Assembly: GCA_036426205.1 (NCBI GenBank)
Contig: CM071571.1
Coordinates: forward strand, 110,413,879 to 110,477,878
Origin: Ascaphus truei
Lineage: Eukaryota; Chordata; Amphibia; Anura; Ascaphidae
Reading direction: 5' to 3'
Length of the DNA: 64,000 bases
Shown here one piece after another: positions 10,907-21,742 of the stretch. The notes under the pieces are model-generated. The model was not told where the DNA came from. It did no database searches and was given only the letters and a program-made list of their open reading frames with translations. Each line of letters begins with the position of its first letter. Positions within the stretch are counted from its first letter, which is position 1. A program made the translations under genes and the position numbers.

Positions 10907-11636
10907 AACTAAAGTAAATACCTGTTCCTCCAAGAATACCACAAGTAGCTAATGTAATTCACGAAAACATGAAGATCTGAAACTTGAAAAACCTGATCTA
11001 TGTATATTCGGTTTGAAGACTATATGTTTCTAATACACATCCAGACTAGATACTTTCAATCTTTTGATGTTATGTAGATATCTTTTTCTTGGTAACACCA
11101 TATATTAATGTTCTCAAAAATAGGTAGAGAAGTTAAGCTACTTGAAGTCCGTAACCTCAAAAGGAAGCTGTTAAGCCAGACCAGCTGAAGGTAGGAGACC
11201 TTTCGTCGTATGCATGAACCATGAGTAAATTCATTGTGTTGACTTGGGACTTGGACCTTGGACATGGGAGTCAGTTATTCCAACCACCACAGATCTGACA
11301 ACTGCCTCCTGATTGTGAAGTTTTCTTGAATTTAGAATTCAATGGGTACCAGGAATTTAGTGAATCAACGAATAGCTGAAAGACTCATGATTAAAAATAG
11401 CAACTCAAAGTACTGTAGTAGGAATAGTGCAAAGAAGATGTTAGAAGAATTGGAGAGTTAAAAAGACTTGTTTGGATGTACCTCAAGAATTCACACGTGT
11501 ATGAAAATTGATTAGTTCTTTCTAAAGACAAATGTGACTGTAGGATGTATAGATTTCTAAAGCCCTTGTGTAAACATAGTTGAATGTCTTGATATTTTTA
11601 TGGCTGAGATCCCAACAAATGTAAGCAACACCATAC

Positions 11637-11858
11637 CTCCCTGATGTCTCTTTGATATTTAGTATTCATTTCTTCTGTTTTCGTGAGCTCTTTCCTTGCT
11701 GTTTCTGCTTCCTGTTCCACCTCTCCAACTCGGGATGACAGTGCTGCTAATCGTTCTTTCATTTGTGCCATTTCATAGGTTTGCTTCTCAAGTAATTCTT
11801 GAAGTTCAACCATCTGACTGGCATCATCATTCGAATCTATGGAGCCGTTTGATAATCT
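11637..11858 (-). CDS. PPFIA2: Liprin-alpha-2 coding exon (74 residues)
   Basis: The largest exon in the window: 222 bp encoding 74 residues from RLSNGSIDSNDDASQ to NTKYQRDIRE. The acceptor (ctctacag) precedes AGA at 11858, and the donor is GAG|gtatgg at 11637/11636. Both borders are phase 0. It contains the conserved VELQELLEKQ and MAQMKERLAALSSRVGEVEQ heptads of liprin-alpha. GEVEQEAETARKEL and the TEEMNTKYQRDIRE ending point to PPFIA2. Upstream it joins the exon at 31278-31391 across a 19.4-kb intron that holds most of the transposons in the left half of the window. Confidence 0.97.
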
Positions 11859-12344
11859 CTGTAGAGAAAGCACAGTTGATACTAAAATGAGTGAGCTCTA
11901 TTATACCTAAATGTAACAGATAAATGAAAATTGCCCCTTGTAAGGATCTAGCAATTATAAATTAGGGCGGATGAATGTATTTCCTAAATAGAAACTAAAT
12001 TACCTCCAAGGTAGTATTTGCCAAACTACTACTCATGCACTAACCCAGGGAGGCATGTCAGAGCATGGCCAAAAAAGTAGTGTACGAAGGAGGGGTTTGG
12101 GCTTTTGGAGAACTGCAAGTAATACTCTGAGAGGTGCAATCTTTAAAGAAGGGATGGATTGCACCTCAACGATCTTCAGTGCTAGGAGGGATGATGTTAA
12201 AAAGGATGGAGAAGATTTTAAAGTAGGGGGAGGGACAAGCAAGAGGTAATAGACTTCACAGAATAGATCGGAATGAGGAAATAGCTATGGGACATGGGAA
12301 TGTAGCGGGGGGGAAAGGAGAGTTTAGCAAGCAGGCAGGAACCC

Positions 12345-13862
12345 AAAACTGCCAGAGTTGTCGCAATCTTCATAAGTGAGGACAAAAACACTGTGTCAAA
12401 CTACAGGCCAAAATCTCTTCTCCCAATACTAGCCAAAGTCATGGAAAAATGTGTTCGCTCCCAATTAAGCGATTACTATACCAAGACAAATTTCCCTAGC
12501 CAATTCCAATCTGGCTTTCGCCCCAAACACTCCACGTTAGCTACCCTGCTAAAAGTTTGCAATGACATCCAGTGTGGAATGGAACGGGGACAACTCACTG
12601 GTGCAATATTCCTAGATTTTACAAAGACTTTTGATACTGTTGATCATGTTATCTTGCTTAACAAACTCCAGTGCTCTGGAATAGGGAAGCATGTTTTAAA
12701 CTGGTTTCATTCCTACCTATCAGGTAGATCCCTACATGTGTCCATCTCAGGCTCTAACTCCAACCGCTTGGATATCACCTGTGGTGTCCCACAAGGCTCT
12801 GTTCTGGGGCCCCTACTCTTCTCAGTGTTCATCAATGATCTTCATACAGCTTGTAAGGGAGCCTCAATACACATGTATGCAGATGACACCATCTTATATG
12901 CACACAGCCATAGCCTCTCCAACCTTGAACACATACTTTAATCTGACTTTTTTGAGACTTGAAAAATGGATTTCCCAAAACAATCTGTGTTTAAACACTC
13001 ACAAGACTGTAACAATGGTATTTGGAACAAAGGCTACATTTCTAAAGCTTTAGATCAGAACCAACGCTAAAACCACCCTAACTCCTGTTACTATTTTAAA
13101 TACTTGGGCATTTGGTTTGACTCCCATTTAACATGTGGGATGCACATTGATACCCTGACATCCAAAACCTATGCCAAACTAGGTGTACTTTACAGGAACA
13201 AATCCTCCCCAAGTCTGCTGGTCAGAAAGCATATCGCACAGCAGATGCTAATGCCAATTATATACGATGGGGACATAGTATACGGCTCGACACCCCAAAC
13301 CAACCTTAGCAAACTTGACACCCTCTACAATTCAATACAGTATGCCATTTTGTTCTCCAGTGCAGCTACAACACACATCACTGTGAAATGCTCAAAGAAC
13401 TAGATTAGTCATCACTTGAGTCTAGGCGCAAAATTCATCTTTCCTGTCTTGCCTTCAAATACTTTCTGGGCAAGCTACCCACCTATCTGAACAAGCTCCT
13501 CACTATTACCACATGCAGCACTTATCATCTGAGATCTGACTCCAAAAGACTGTTCATGGTCCCACAGTTCAACAAAGTATCTGGCCGCTCCTCCTTCTCT
13601 TACAGTCTAAGTTCTTTCAAAACTAAAGCGGTCACATTTTAATCTGGTCTGTAACTGTTACATACGCATATAATATATATTATCTCTAACTGTGCATGCT
13701 ATGTCTTGTATATAATGTATACCCTGTTCACTTATGTAACTGTATTTGTAACCATGTATTTATTATTTGTCATCTTAACTCTATGCCCAGGACATACTTG
13801 AAAACGAGAGGTAACTCTTAATGTATTACTTCCTTGTAAAATATCTTATAAATAATTAACGT
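12345..13862 (+). mobile_element. L2-type (CR1 superfamily) LINE, 5'-truncated
   Basis: An element fragment holding most of the reverse transcriptase and the 3' end. The RT is recognisable by NYRPKSLLPILAKVMEK, DFTKTFDTVDH, GVPQGSVLGPLLFSVFINDL and MYADDTILYA, with the catalytic YADD near 12878. The C-terminal tail contains the family's HLSCLAFKYFLGKLPTYLNK and YHLRS segments. It ends in TATCTTATAAATAA, as L2-like LINEs do. Several stops and frame changes are present, so it is dead. It sits in the 19.4-kb intron in the orientation opposite to PPFIA2. Confidence 0.85.
12393..12941 (+). pseudogene. L2-type reverse transcriptase fragment
   Basis: An open frame of about 180 residues covering RT motifs from the finger/palm region (NYRPKSLLP) through motif A (FLDFTKTFDTVDH), motif B (GVPQGSVLGP) and motif C (MYADDTILYA). 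After 12941 the frame is broken, and coding resemblance continues in other frames up to about 13640. The endonuclease that should precede it is absent. Codon use and breaks show neutral decay of a copy that was once functional. Confidence 0.85.
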
Positions 13863-14310
13863 GGCCCGATGGCATGCACCCAAGGGTTCTTAAAGCTGCA
13901 GTTCAAGCTATCGTTTAAAAAAAACAAAAAAACATTCAAAATGTGCATCAATACAATCTACAGTACACTCTGACAAGTGGTTAGCTAAGTTGCTGATCGA
14001 TCCATTCACCTATAATCGATCATTGAAATTCGGCTGGGGGTTCATTACATGCATCTTGGGTAATCTTCTGCTGCGCTGACAGCCTAAGTTCTGTCAGGAA
14101 GATCATGTGACCAGGCAGGCACTAGATTCAATTAGTTCACTGCTAGAGAGGGCAGGGCTTAAAAAGGGGATGCTGTTTCCGAAGGGGAAAGGGATGTGAC
14201 TTTGTACACAGTATGGTTGCTATAGGATCAAAAATGCCTGTTACATTAGAATAAGCGACAGAGAAGCCCAATGTTACATCCAATATGACAAAAATACACA
14301 GTAAATTTTT

Positions 14311-14862
14311 TATATATTCTCTTGAAAAATGGTCATTTAGTTTAACCCTTTGGCCAAAGCATTGTAAGCCTGTGAGACATGATAAGGCAGACCCAGTTCA
14401 CAGGTCCTAACACTACCAGATAAAATACTTATATACCTCTATTAGGATTAATATTCTCATGTACCTCTATTAGGAGGGAGAAAGACAGCATTGGATCTAT
14501 ATCCAGTAAAATGGAAAGGAACTGCTGACTTGGGAAGTGGGGAGGGGTGGGCTTAAAACCTGGGAAGGAGGGGCAACTAACCTCCAACATCTGAGACAGC
14601 TGAAAATAAGTTAAACAACCCCCCCTCCCACTTCCCAAGTCAGCAGTTCCTTTTCATTTTACTGGATATAGATCCAATGTTGGTCTTTCTCCCTCCTAAT
14701 AGAGGTAAATGAGAATTTAATCCGAATAGAGGTATACAGTATTAGTATTTTATCTGGTAGTGTTAGGACCTGTGAACAGGGTCTGCCTTGTCGTGGCTCA
14801 CAGACTTCCAATGCTTTGGCCAAAGGGTTAAACTAAATGACCCCTTTTCAAGAGAATATATA
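14311..14862. repeat. Long imperfect palindrome (552 bp)
   Basis: The left arm starting TATTCTCTTGAAAAATGGTC matches the complement of the right arm ending near 14862, over about 250 bp per arm. Paired landmarks include AACCCTTTGGCCAAAGC with GCTTTGGCCAAAGGGTT, and GACTTGGGAAGTGGG with CCCACTTCCCAAGTC. The loop is about 14575-14610. The arms differ by scattered substitutions and a small indel, so the palindrome is not new. No transposase is present. Confidence 0.85.
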
Positions 14863-15369
14863 AGTATTTTACCTATTTTCAAAGTTTAGAGGGAAGGCTG
14901 GTGTTAGCAGCCAGTCTCTAACAAGAGGCACTTTAATGATGCACACTGTGACTTATTTAAAACTTAACATTTTTTATGTCTGCTATTAATATTGTAGAGC
15001 ACGTGAACAAATTAATTTGATTTGATTTTATTAAATTTTCCTTAAAACATTTGTCAGGAGATGGGTGAGGAAATGTAGTGTGCCTTGAGTTGTGTCTGAT
15101 ATCAGAGGATTATGTGCAACACCAGACATGGTGATGTCTAGTTGAAATAATTGTCATCCAATGATCTGATGAGATCACCATGGAATGCTCATAAGATGCC
15201 ACTGATATCCTACACTTGTACAGAGCTAAGTCTATGGCACCGCTTAGCAAGTGACCCACCAGCAAATGAATAAAATGTACCTCCTACAATGTTTTGTCTA
15301 CAAGAAACTGTAGTTATACATTACACAATGAATTCACTATGGAATTATTACATTTTGTCATGAGTCATA

Positions 15370-16446
15370 ATTATTTTCTCTTCGACGGCACATACTACCA
15401 CCAGACCCAAGGTACTACTATGGGGACATCATGTGTCCCAACATAAGCCAACTTGTACCTGGGCTGGTGGGAATCTCAGTATGTGTTCATTGAGGGACAA
15501 AAAGATACACTGACATATAGATTTATGGCTTCGTTTCATTGACGACATCATACTAATTTGGAATGGACCAGAACTGTTATTCATTGAATTTGTAAAAATC
15601 TTAAATATGTATACTCTCAACCTCAAACTGACAACTGAATATAGTAAGAAGGAGATTACATTCCTGGATCTAAGGATCTCTAAAGAGAAGACCAATGTAA
15701 TTCAGACCACTGTGTTTAGAAAAAAAACAGCAACTAACAGTTTATTGGAAGCAAGTAGCCAACATCCACCGACATTGCTGAAAGGGATTCCGATTGGGCA
15801 ATATTTGCACATCAAGCGTAATTGCTCTACAGCGAGGGAGTTTCGTAAACAAGCAAAAGACCTCAAACAACAATTCCTAAATAGAGGCTATCCTTTGGCG
15901 AGTCTAAAACGTGCATACAACAGAGCCCTATCAAGTGACAGGGACACTCTGTTGTTAACTAACAACAAACCTCCAAGCACAGAAATTCGCTGTATAGGCA
16001 CATACAACTCCAGATGGCAATACATCAAATCCATATTCGCCAAACATTGGCATATATTGAAATCCGATGAGGACTTAACTAAAGTCTTGAAAGACACTCC
16101 CAGCATTACGAGCAGACACTCTAAAAATCTAAGGGATGAGCTAATTCACAGCCACTTCCAGCGCAAACCAATAACTACTTGGCTTTCATCTTCAATAAAG
16201 GGGACATATCAATGTAAAAACTGCAAAGCTTGCGCATATATTAAACCTTCTAAGACATTCACAAATACTGCAAAATCACGACAATATGATATAAGACAAT
16301 ATATCAACTGTAAAACTTCTAATGTCATATATCTTATTACTTGTGAATGCGGTGTAAGGTATGTAGGCAAAACAATAAGGGAATTCAGGAGACGTGTATT
16401 GGAGCATGTGAACTCAGTCAAAAATAAATTGGACAACCCGGTGTAA
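15370..16446 (+). mobile_element. Penelope-like retroelement, partial, with GIY-YIG nuclease
   Basis: The order is reverse transcriptase C-terminal half, linker, then endonuclease. Around 15430-15480 the frame reads GTSCVP...ANLYLGWWE, a Penelope RT signature. The catalytic motif FIDDI occurs at 15535-15549. The C-terminal domain carries a GIY-YIG nuclease: VIYLITCECGVRYVGKT followed by REFRRRVLEH. The 5' part of the element and its terminal repeat are not seen. Penelope-like elements are known to carry hammerhead ribozymes, which may bear on the ribozyme-like repeats elsewhere in the window. Confidence 0.85.
15607..16446 (+). pseudogene. Penelope-like RT C-terminus plus GIY-YIG endonuclease (open 279-codon part)
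   Basis: An open frame of 279 codons, the intact remnant of a Penelope-like polyprotein. Residues 1-30 still belong to the RT (KEITFLDLRISKE is typical of the region after the FIDD motif). Residues 200-215 hold a cysteine pair (CKNCKAC) of the linker. Residues about 236-275 form the GIY-YIG core with tyrosines, the conserved arginine (RR) and glutamate (EH). Upstream, a TAA at 15444-15446 and a frame change between about 15515 and 15535 separate it from the rest of the RT, so the methionine at 15607 is not a native start. Confidence 0.85.
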
Positions 16447-17700
16447 GAGTGTATGTAGATAGCAGGCTTAGCAATAGTGCTAAATGTCACTGTGAGGAAA
16501 TGGGCAGCAGGGCTCCCAAAATAAAGATCAAGGCCTGACCTGTTGCCCATTCTCGTCATAATACGATGTGGAAGATCAGTGGGTAAAATTAGGCACATAG
16601 AAAATGCCTGGCTAACCATGTATGTCTGGGCTTTAAAACAGTAATGTATAGCTCTATTGGGAGGTTGTGGACACTCAGGGGTTAACCTGGAACTACTCTT
16701 GCAAAAGTAACTTCAATCGCTGAGCATCTGCATTTCTGCATTACAGTTAATTATTTTGTGTCAGGGGATGGAAAACCCTGCATGGATGGGTATGTTAACA
16801 CAGTGATTGTTGTGTGACTATAGTTGGGAAACTGAGAGGGGGTCTATCATCTGCTGGTAGGCTGGTAGGGTTGAGTTTGCAAAGCTGGAGCATTTTTTTT
16901 TACACCAGCAGCTCAGAGGAAAGCTCTGCCGGGAACACTGGACTACGCCCCTGTCCATGATTAGCCCACCACTGATTGGCTACACCCAGGATTCTCATTT
17001 TGTGAATGGGAACTCCAGATAATATAACCAGGCCAGACCTGATGGACTTTGTGTGAGCCCCTGTGTGGAGTTTGTTGGTGCCTCTCTACGTGACAAGTGT
17101 TGCAGGATGTTCTTGGTGACTGGAGATCCCTGCAGAATGTATTAGCTTGTCTGAGGACATCAATTGGGCTCTCTTAGGAGAGTTACCTGGGGTGCTAAGC
17201 CTCAGCGGCCTCCAGGAATGACTTTAAAGTGGCTCGGGGTGCCCAGATTGGGCGGGCGGCGATATCCACCAAACAGTAGTGAGTAGCTTGGAGGCTACTA
17301 GCCACGGTTCTCCTGGAATTCTGGAGAAGTGGCCAGAGAATTGTCTGTAATTAAGCACTAGGATTTGGGTCCACTGGAGCCACGTTACATGTACTGAAGT
17401 GCCCGGGATTGCCACGATTTGGCAGCATACAGAAGAGAAGTGACCCGTTCGTTCAAGAGTAGTGACTGTTCTTGTGATACCTGTACTGGGGTGTTGGGTA
17501 CCTTGTTGCTGTACTTGTTACTAATAAATCCTACAACATATTAGCTCCCTTTGTCTGGCTAGTAGTAACATGGGTTAGGGAAAGCCTGGTGATATTGATG
17601 GGTTAAGCCTACCCTGCAGGCTCAGCTGGCTGTAGATAGTGACCCATCTGGGCACTGATCAAGGCGATAAGCAGCCAGGCCTAACCCGTTATGTAACAGT
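16447..17700. other. Unclassified repeat-like sequence
   Basis: About 1.2 kb without a credible gene. Positions 16700-17700 have features compatible with an LTR in plus orientation: a TATA-like stretch near 17020 (AATATAACC) and AATAAA near 17523. No terminal TG/CA pair or target duplication could be fixed, so I leave it unclassified. Confidence 0.3.
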
Positions 17701-17705
17701 CACGC

Positions 17706-18007
17706 AGTAGCTGCAAAGGCAAATAAGAAATTATCTTGCATAAAACGAGGTATGGATTGAAGGGCGGGAAGCAAACAGTAATTTTGCCACTGTATAAATC
17801 CTTAGTAAGACCACACCTTGAATATGGAGTGCAGTTTTGGGCACCACTCCATAAAAAAAAACATTATGGAACTGTAAAAAGTATAGAGAAGAGGGACCAA
17901 ATTAATAAAGGAGATGGAAGGTCTGACTTATGAGGAAAGGCTAAATTAGATTTGTTTATATTAGAAAAGAGGTGTCTAAGAGGGGATATGATTACTATTT
18001 ACAAATA
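17706..18007 (+). mobile_element. CR1-type LINE fragment (RT C-terminal region)
   Basis: The translation contains LPLYKSLVRPHLEYGVQFWA, a hallmark of CR1-family LINEs. In shifted frames it continues with YEERL and the final RRGD segment of that domain. It is cut at 18007 by the Tc1-like insertion. The 3' end of a CR1-type element reappears at about 21600-21740, possibly the other half of the same copy. Confidence 0.8.
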
Positions 18008-18671
18008 TGGTGGCGAGAAAAAGTTTGTGAATCAATTAGGATTTTCACATATTTCAAACCTAAAATTTTATTAGATCTTAATCTAAGTCCTAATAATAGA
18101 TCAAGATAACCCGATCAAACAAATGACACAAAAACATGATACTTTTTCAAAATGTATTCATCCACAAATGATTAAACATTCAATATCCATGTATGAAAAA
18201 GTATGTGAACCTTTAGATTCAGTACCTGGTGGTACCCCCTTGAGCACCAATAACTTCAAGTAAGTGTTTCCTGTAACTGCTAGTCAGTCTCTCACATCGG
18301 TTTTGGGGAATTTTGGCCCATTCCTCCTTACAGAACTACTTAAATTCAATGACATTTGAGCGCTTTCTTGCATGGACAGCTTACTTCAGTTCTTGCCACA
18401 AGTTTTCGATGGAGTTTAGATCCGGACTTTGACTAGGCCATTCTAAAACGAAGAATTTCTTCTTCTGCAGCCATTCTTGTGTAGATAGATCTACTTGTAT
18501 GTTTAGGATCATTGTCTTTCTGCATGACCCACTTTTGCTTCAGCTTCGGCTCACAGACAAATGACTTACATTCTCCACTAGAATCTTCTGATGCAATGCA
18601 GAATTCATGGTTGTCTCAATGATGACATGCCGCCCAGGTTTTGAGGCAGCAAAGCAGCCCCAAACCATCAC
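18008..18671 (-). mobile_element. Tc1-like DNA transposon, truncated (transposase C-terminus)
   Basis: The left terminus, TGGTGGCGAGAAAAAGTTTG, is preceded by TA. The minus strand encodes recognisable Tc1 transposase C-terminal pieces: GMVWGCFAASKPG near 18660-18620, [16 protein letters not shown] near 18440-18390, and EEWAKIPQNRCERL near 18330-18280. Stops interrupt it. The catalytic N-terminal half is missing because the Ngaro-like element begins directly at about 18672. Confidence 0.85.
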
Positions 18672-19477
18672 AAACGGGAGATGCGGAAGGGGTGGAGACC
18701 ATAATGCGATTCGTTATAGCGTTGGGACGCAAGGGGCTAGCTGGTAAGCCGGTAGGCAAGAAGCTGAGTGGGGTATCATTCTTCCTGAGGCTAGGTGAGA
18801 AGTCAGATGTCACAAAGGCATTTATAGTCAAGAGGGTAGTAGCGGGATTGATGAGGGGGGCTCCGCCTAGCGACACCAGAAGGCCAGTGACCCCGGCAAT
18901 GTTTGAAAGGCTAGTCCAGATGACCAAGCTAGTCTGTTTTTCCGTTTTCGAAGCAACGCTTTTTAATGCAGCATTCACCCTGGCATTCTTTGGGTCACTG
19001 CGGGTGCGGGAGCTAGTCTGCACCTCTAAGAGAGGTGGTGGAGGCTTTCAGGTGGGGGACACCATGCTCAGTTCAGGTTCACATCAGCTTCACATCCGTC
19101 GATCTAAAACAGACCAAACGGGTAGAGAAGCATGGGTCCTGCTGCTAGGCGTGCCGGGGAGCGAGATTTGCCCAGTATTGGCGCCTAGGGCATATTTGAG
19201 TTCGCGGCCTCCTGGGGAAGGGCCATTGCTCATGCATGCGGACGGCATTCCGTTATCCAGGTACCAGTTCTTGTGGGTGTTCCAGGTATGCCTGGAGAGT
19301 TTGGGGTTGGAAGCGGCACAGTTCGGGACTCACTCGTTCAGGATTGGGGCCGCTACAGAGGTAGCACGCGCGGGGCTGGCAGGGGTAGTGGTCCAGAAGA
19401 TCGAGCATTTTCAGTTGGACAGGTACAGGTCCTACGTCAGGCCCGCCTTAGTCATGGGACAGGTCATGCTGGTATGA
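18641..19477 (+). CDS. Tyrosine recombinase of a Ngaro/DIRS-type element (open frame, chimeric N-terminus)
   Basis: A 278-codon open frame. Residues from about 12 onward are a phage-integrase-fold tyrosine recombinase used by YR retrotransposons to insert circular DNA copies. The first catalytic Arg is in SLRVRELV. A basic RRSKTDQTGREAW segment follows. The HxxR box is THSFRIGAAT (19330-19341 for HSFR) and the nucleophilic Tyr lies in RYRSYVRP near 19434. The helix before it reads KIEHFQLDRY. The catalytic tetrad is therefore preserved. The first dozen codons derive from antisense Tc1 sequence, so the apparent start is an accident of the insertion junction and the real protein would begin elsewhere. 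No evidence of expression. Confidence 0.8.
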   Translation: MRQQSSPKPSQTGDAEGVETIMRFVIALGRKGLAGKPVGKKLSGVSFFLRLGEKSDVTKAFIVKRVVAGLMRGAPPSDTRRPVTPAMFERLVQMTKLVCFSVFEATLFNAAFTLAFFGSLRVRELVCTSKRGGGGFQVGDTMLSSGSHQLHIRRSKTDQTGREAWVLLLGVPGSEICPVLAPRAYLSSRPPGEGPLLMHADGIPLSRYQFLWVFQVCLESLGLEAAQFGTHSFRIGAATEVARAGLAGVVVQKIEHFQLDRYRSYVRPALVMGQVMLV

Positions 19478-19496
19478 TTTTCTTTCCCCTCCCTCC

Positions 19497-20050
19497 GCAG
19501 ATGCAGCAGACGTATGGATCATCGTTGACTCTCTGATACACTGGGTGGAGAAGCGGGAGGCCTTGCGGCCTGAACCTCGGCTTGCATGTCGATCAGGCGA
19601 GGAGCGTTCTGGTAGGGGGGAGGGCGCTGCTATTGTGCCAGCTGCTCCAGGGGCTCTTAGTGCTGGCCGCCGTAGATCCTGATTATTCACGCAGGAGGGA
19701 ATGACGTGGGGGCGGTGCGGTCGGTTGACCTTATAGAGTCCATTAAAAAGGACTTGGCGCAGTTGTTTGTACATCGGCCGGCGATGCAGGTCATATTTTT
19801 GGACTTTGTCTACAGGCAGGCCTGGCACTAGGGTGCCGCGCGAGGTAGACAGAGCGCGGCAGGTGAATAGGGCGGTAGGCAAGTGCGTGGCGCAGTGCGG
19901 GGGCTGAGAAATCAGACATCCGGATTTCGATTCTAGATCAGGATGTTATTCAGGGCAGATAGGGTCCACATGTCGGATATCAGGATAGATCTGTTTAACA
20001 ACAGTTTGCAGGAGGGTTCTGGCGTGGTTGGCGGTATGGGCCTAGTTTAT
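19497..20050 (+). pseudogene. SGNH-hydrolase-like domain of the Ngaro-like element
   Basis: Directly after the recombinase, a decayed frame shows the blocks of an SGNH hydrolase/esterase. DVWIIVDSLIHWVEKRE corresponds to block I, with Val where the Gly of GDS is expected. ILIIHAGGNDVGAV near 19680-19715 carries the conserved Asn. DRVHMSD near 19960 carries the Asp and His of the last block. Stops and frame changes occur between the blocks. Such domains accompany some vertebrate YR retrotransposons and CR1 elements; their role in retrotransposition is unclear. Confidence 0.7.
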
Positions 20051-20062
20051 GGGGGGTTTAAT

Positions 20063-21224
20063 AGGCAGTCTAAGATAGAAAAAAATCCCTTTAACATGGC
20101 ACAGAGAGAGGATTAACACCCTAATTAAAACATAATCTTTATTAAAGTAATTTAAAATATAACTGTTTGGACTCCACAATTACAAGACACAAAACAAATA
20201 AAAAACAATTAAAAGAACTGAAGAGGTGTAGTAAACACTTAGATAGTATAGGTGGTAGTGCCCATATAGTGTCCTGAGATAACAGGATATATGGCCTGAT
20301 GTCCAAGATTAAAGCTGAATGATCCACTATGTAAGGGGAACCCTATACAGGGACCCTTACCACCAAACTACTAATAGTTGTTTGGTTGGAACATGCACAC
20401 AAAGTGCTGCCACAGAGAAGTGTACTGTGGCACCAGTATGTTATTGAAGACCAAATGTTATTGAACAGCTGGACTACGTCAGGTGGCACTAGGTTATGGC
20501 TGATAGCTTATCCTAGCTGATACAGATACTTGTAGTCCTTAATGTAAGTAGGAACCCTAGAGAGGGACGCCTTACCACCAAACTGCTGTAAGTGTTTGCA
20601 GTTTAGTTGGGGCTAGGTACTGAGGTTGCTGCCCTTAAAGCAAGTCTATCGGGCAGCCCCACAAGTGCTGACTTACAGCTTAGAAACGAAGGCAAACAGA
20701 ATCTAAGTAGCTAGAATACAGATAAACATAACCTGCAGTCTGAGTGCTGTTGCTGCCCACGGACGAAGTCTGTGAGGCACTCAGACAGGGAGCGAGCGCA
20801 CACCTCTCCAATGAGCCGACATCACACGGAAATTATGTCAGATGTACCCTATGTACGTTTCACTATTACTGGCTTCATCGGGGCAGGTAACAAGGGCTAT
20901 TGGTGGGAATTTTAAGCGCGAACGTTGTCATGGTAACTAAGTGTTTGCGAGCACTCATTGGTTGCGTTATTGACCAATCCGTGCGCTTGCATGGCAGACA
21001 CTCCCCTAGAGGCGCGTCTGCTATACTAAGTGTAGTACATGTTGAAACTTAGGCATGACCCTCAGGACTCGTATCGTGTGCTGCACAAAATTTACTTACG
21101 CTGTTATGCTAATGTGAACTGGTACTCTAGCTGATATAGTGATAAAATCATGCACAAGCTGTCTTAATTCTTCTAGCTGTGCAGTAAATGGATGATGAAT
21201 GTTGTCACCTTTTGTATGTTAGAT
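20063..21224 (-). mobile_element. 1.16-kb insertion with 10-bp duplication and hammerhead-like core
   Basis: Flanked by GGGGTTTAAT at 20053-20062 and 21225-21234, which marks insertion into the Ngaro-like element. On the minus strand it has a GC-rich region (about 21000-20900) followed by a hammerhead-like fold at 20860-20905, then long unique sequence. It also contains two related segments about 211 bp apart (both with CCTTACCACCAAACT, at 20357 and 20569). No protein is recognised. The layout matches other hammerhead-bearing insertions in this window. Confidence 0.55.
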
Positions 21225-21599
21225 GGGGTTTAATGTTCCCATTGGTGCGGCTCATGGGGGGTAGGTGCTTGTTCTTGCCAGACTGGGAGCTGGGCTGTTT
21301 GAGCCCGGGGGGAGTACGAGTCGGCGAGGTCATTTATTCATGACCTCGAGAGCCCACTCGCATAGGGGACAATAGGTCAGCGGTTTGAGGGCCGGCTGAC
21401 CGTCCCTTCCCTTCCTGCCAAAGGAACACTCTGGCAGGGAGTGGCATTTACCCCTTTTAGGTTTTCTGTATAAATAAATAGCTGCGGCCATTTTACCTCC
21501 AGTTCCTGTTTCCTGTCTTTATTCTTACAATACATGTGGGTACGGGGCAAGGGGAGAGGGAGAGGGGAACCGCCTGGCAGCCTCCCTGGTCAGGATGTT

Positions 21600-21742
21600 G
21601 ATCCAGGGTGACATCTCAATTATTATATGTTCAATAAAAATGTGGGATTAGTATCTCTGTCAACAAAATTTAACAACGGTTGAACTCGATGGACGTTACG
21701 TATGCCTTTTTACAAACTCCTCTACTATGTAACTATGTAAAA
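21600..21742 (+). mobile_element. CR1-type LINE 3' end
   Basis: Ends GGTTGAACTCGATGGACGT, then CTACTATGTAACTATGTAAA, the usual 3' end of CR1-type LINEs in frogs. It may be the downstream part of the CR1 fragment at 17706-18007, split by the Tc1/Ngaro insertions; this is inferred from order and orientation only. Confidence 0.6.

Larger units (their letters stand above)
18672..21600 (+). mobile_element. Ngaro-like tyrosine-recombinase element (YR + SGNH-like), interrupted
   Basis: Begins inside the Tc1-like copy and runs through a tyrosine recombinase (to 19477), an SGNH-hydrolase-like region (about 19497-20050) and a GC-rich tail resuming after an insertion (21235-21600). This gene order, recombinase with a downstream SGNH-like protein, is known in vertebrate Ngaro-type YR retrotransposons. 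The gag and RT parts were not found, so the copy is incomplete at its 5' side. A 1162-bp element with a 10-bp duplication splits it at 20062/21225. Confidence 0.7.

Noticed and set aside
12055..12249. Plus-strand 64-codon frame before the L2-type LINE
   Set aside because: Basic peptide without a family match; not contiguous with the RT frame, so not annotated as coding.
15155..15185. CTGATGAGATC near 15162
   Set aside because: Lacks the GAAA element and stem I complement; chance match.
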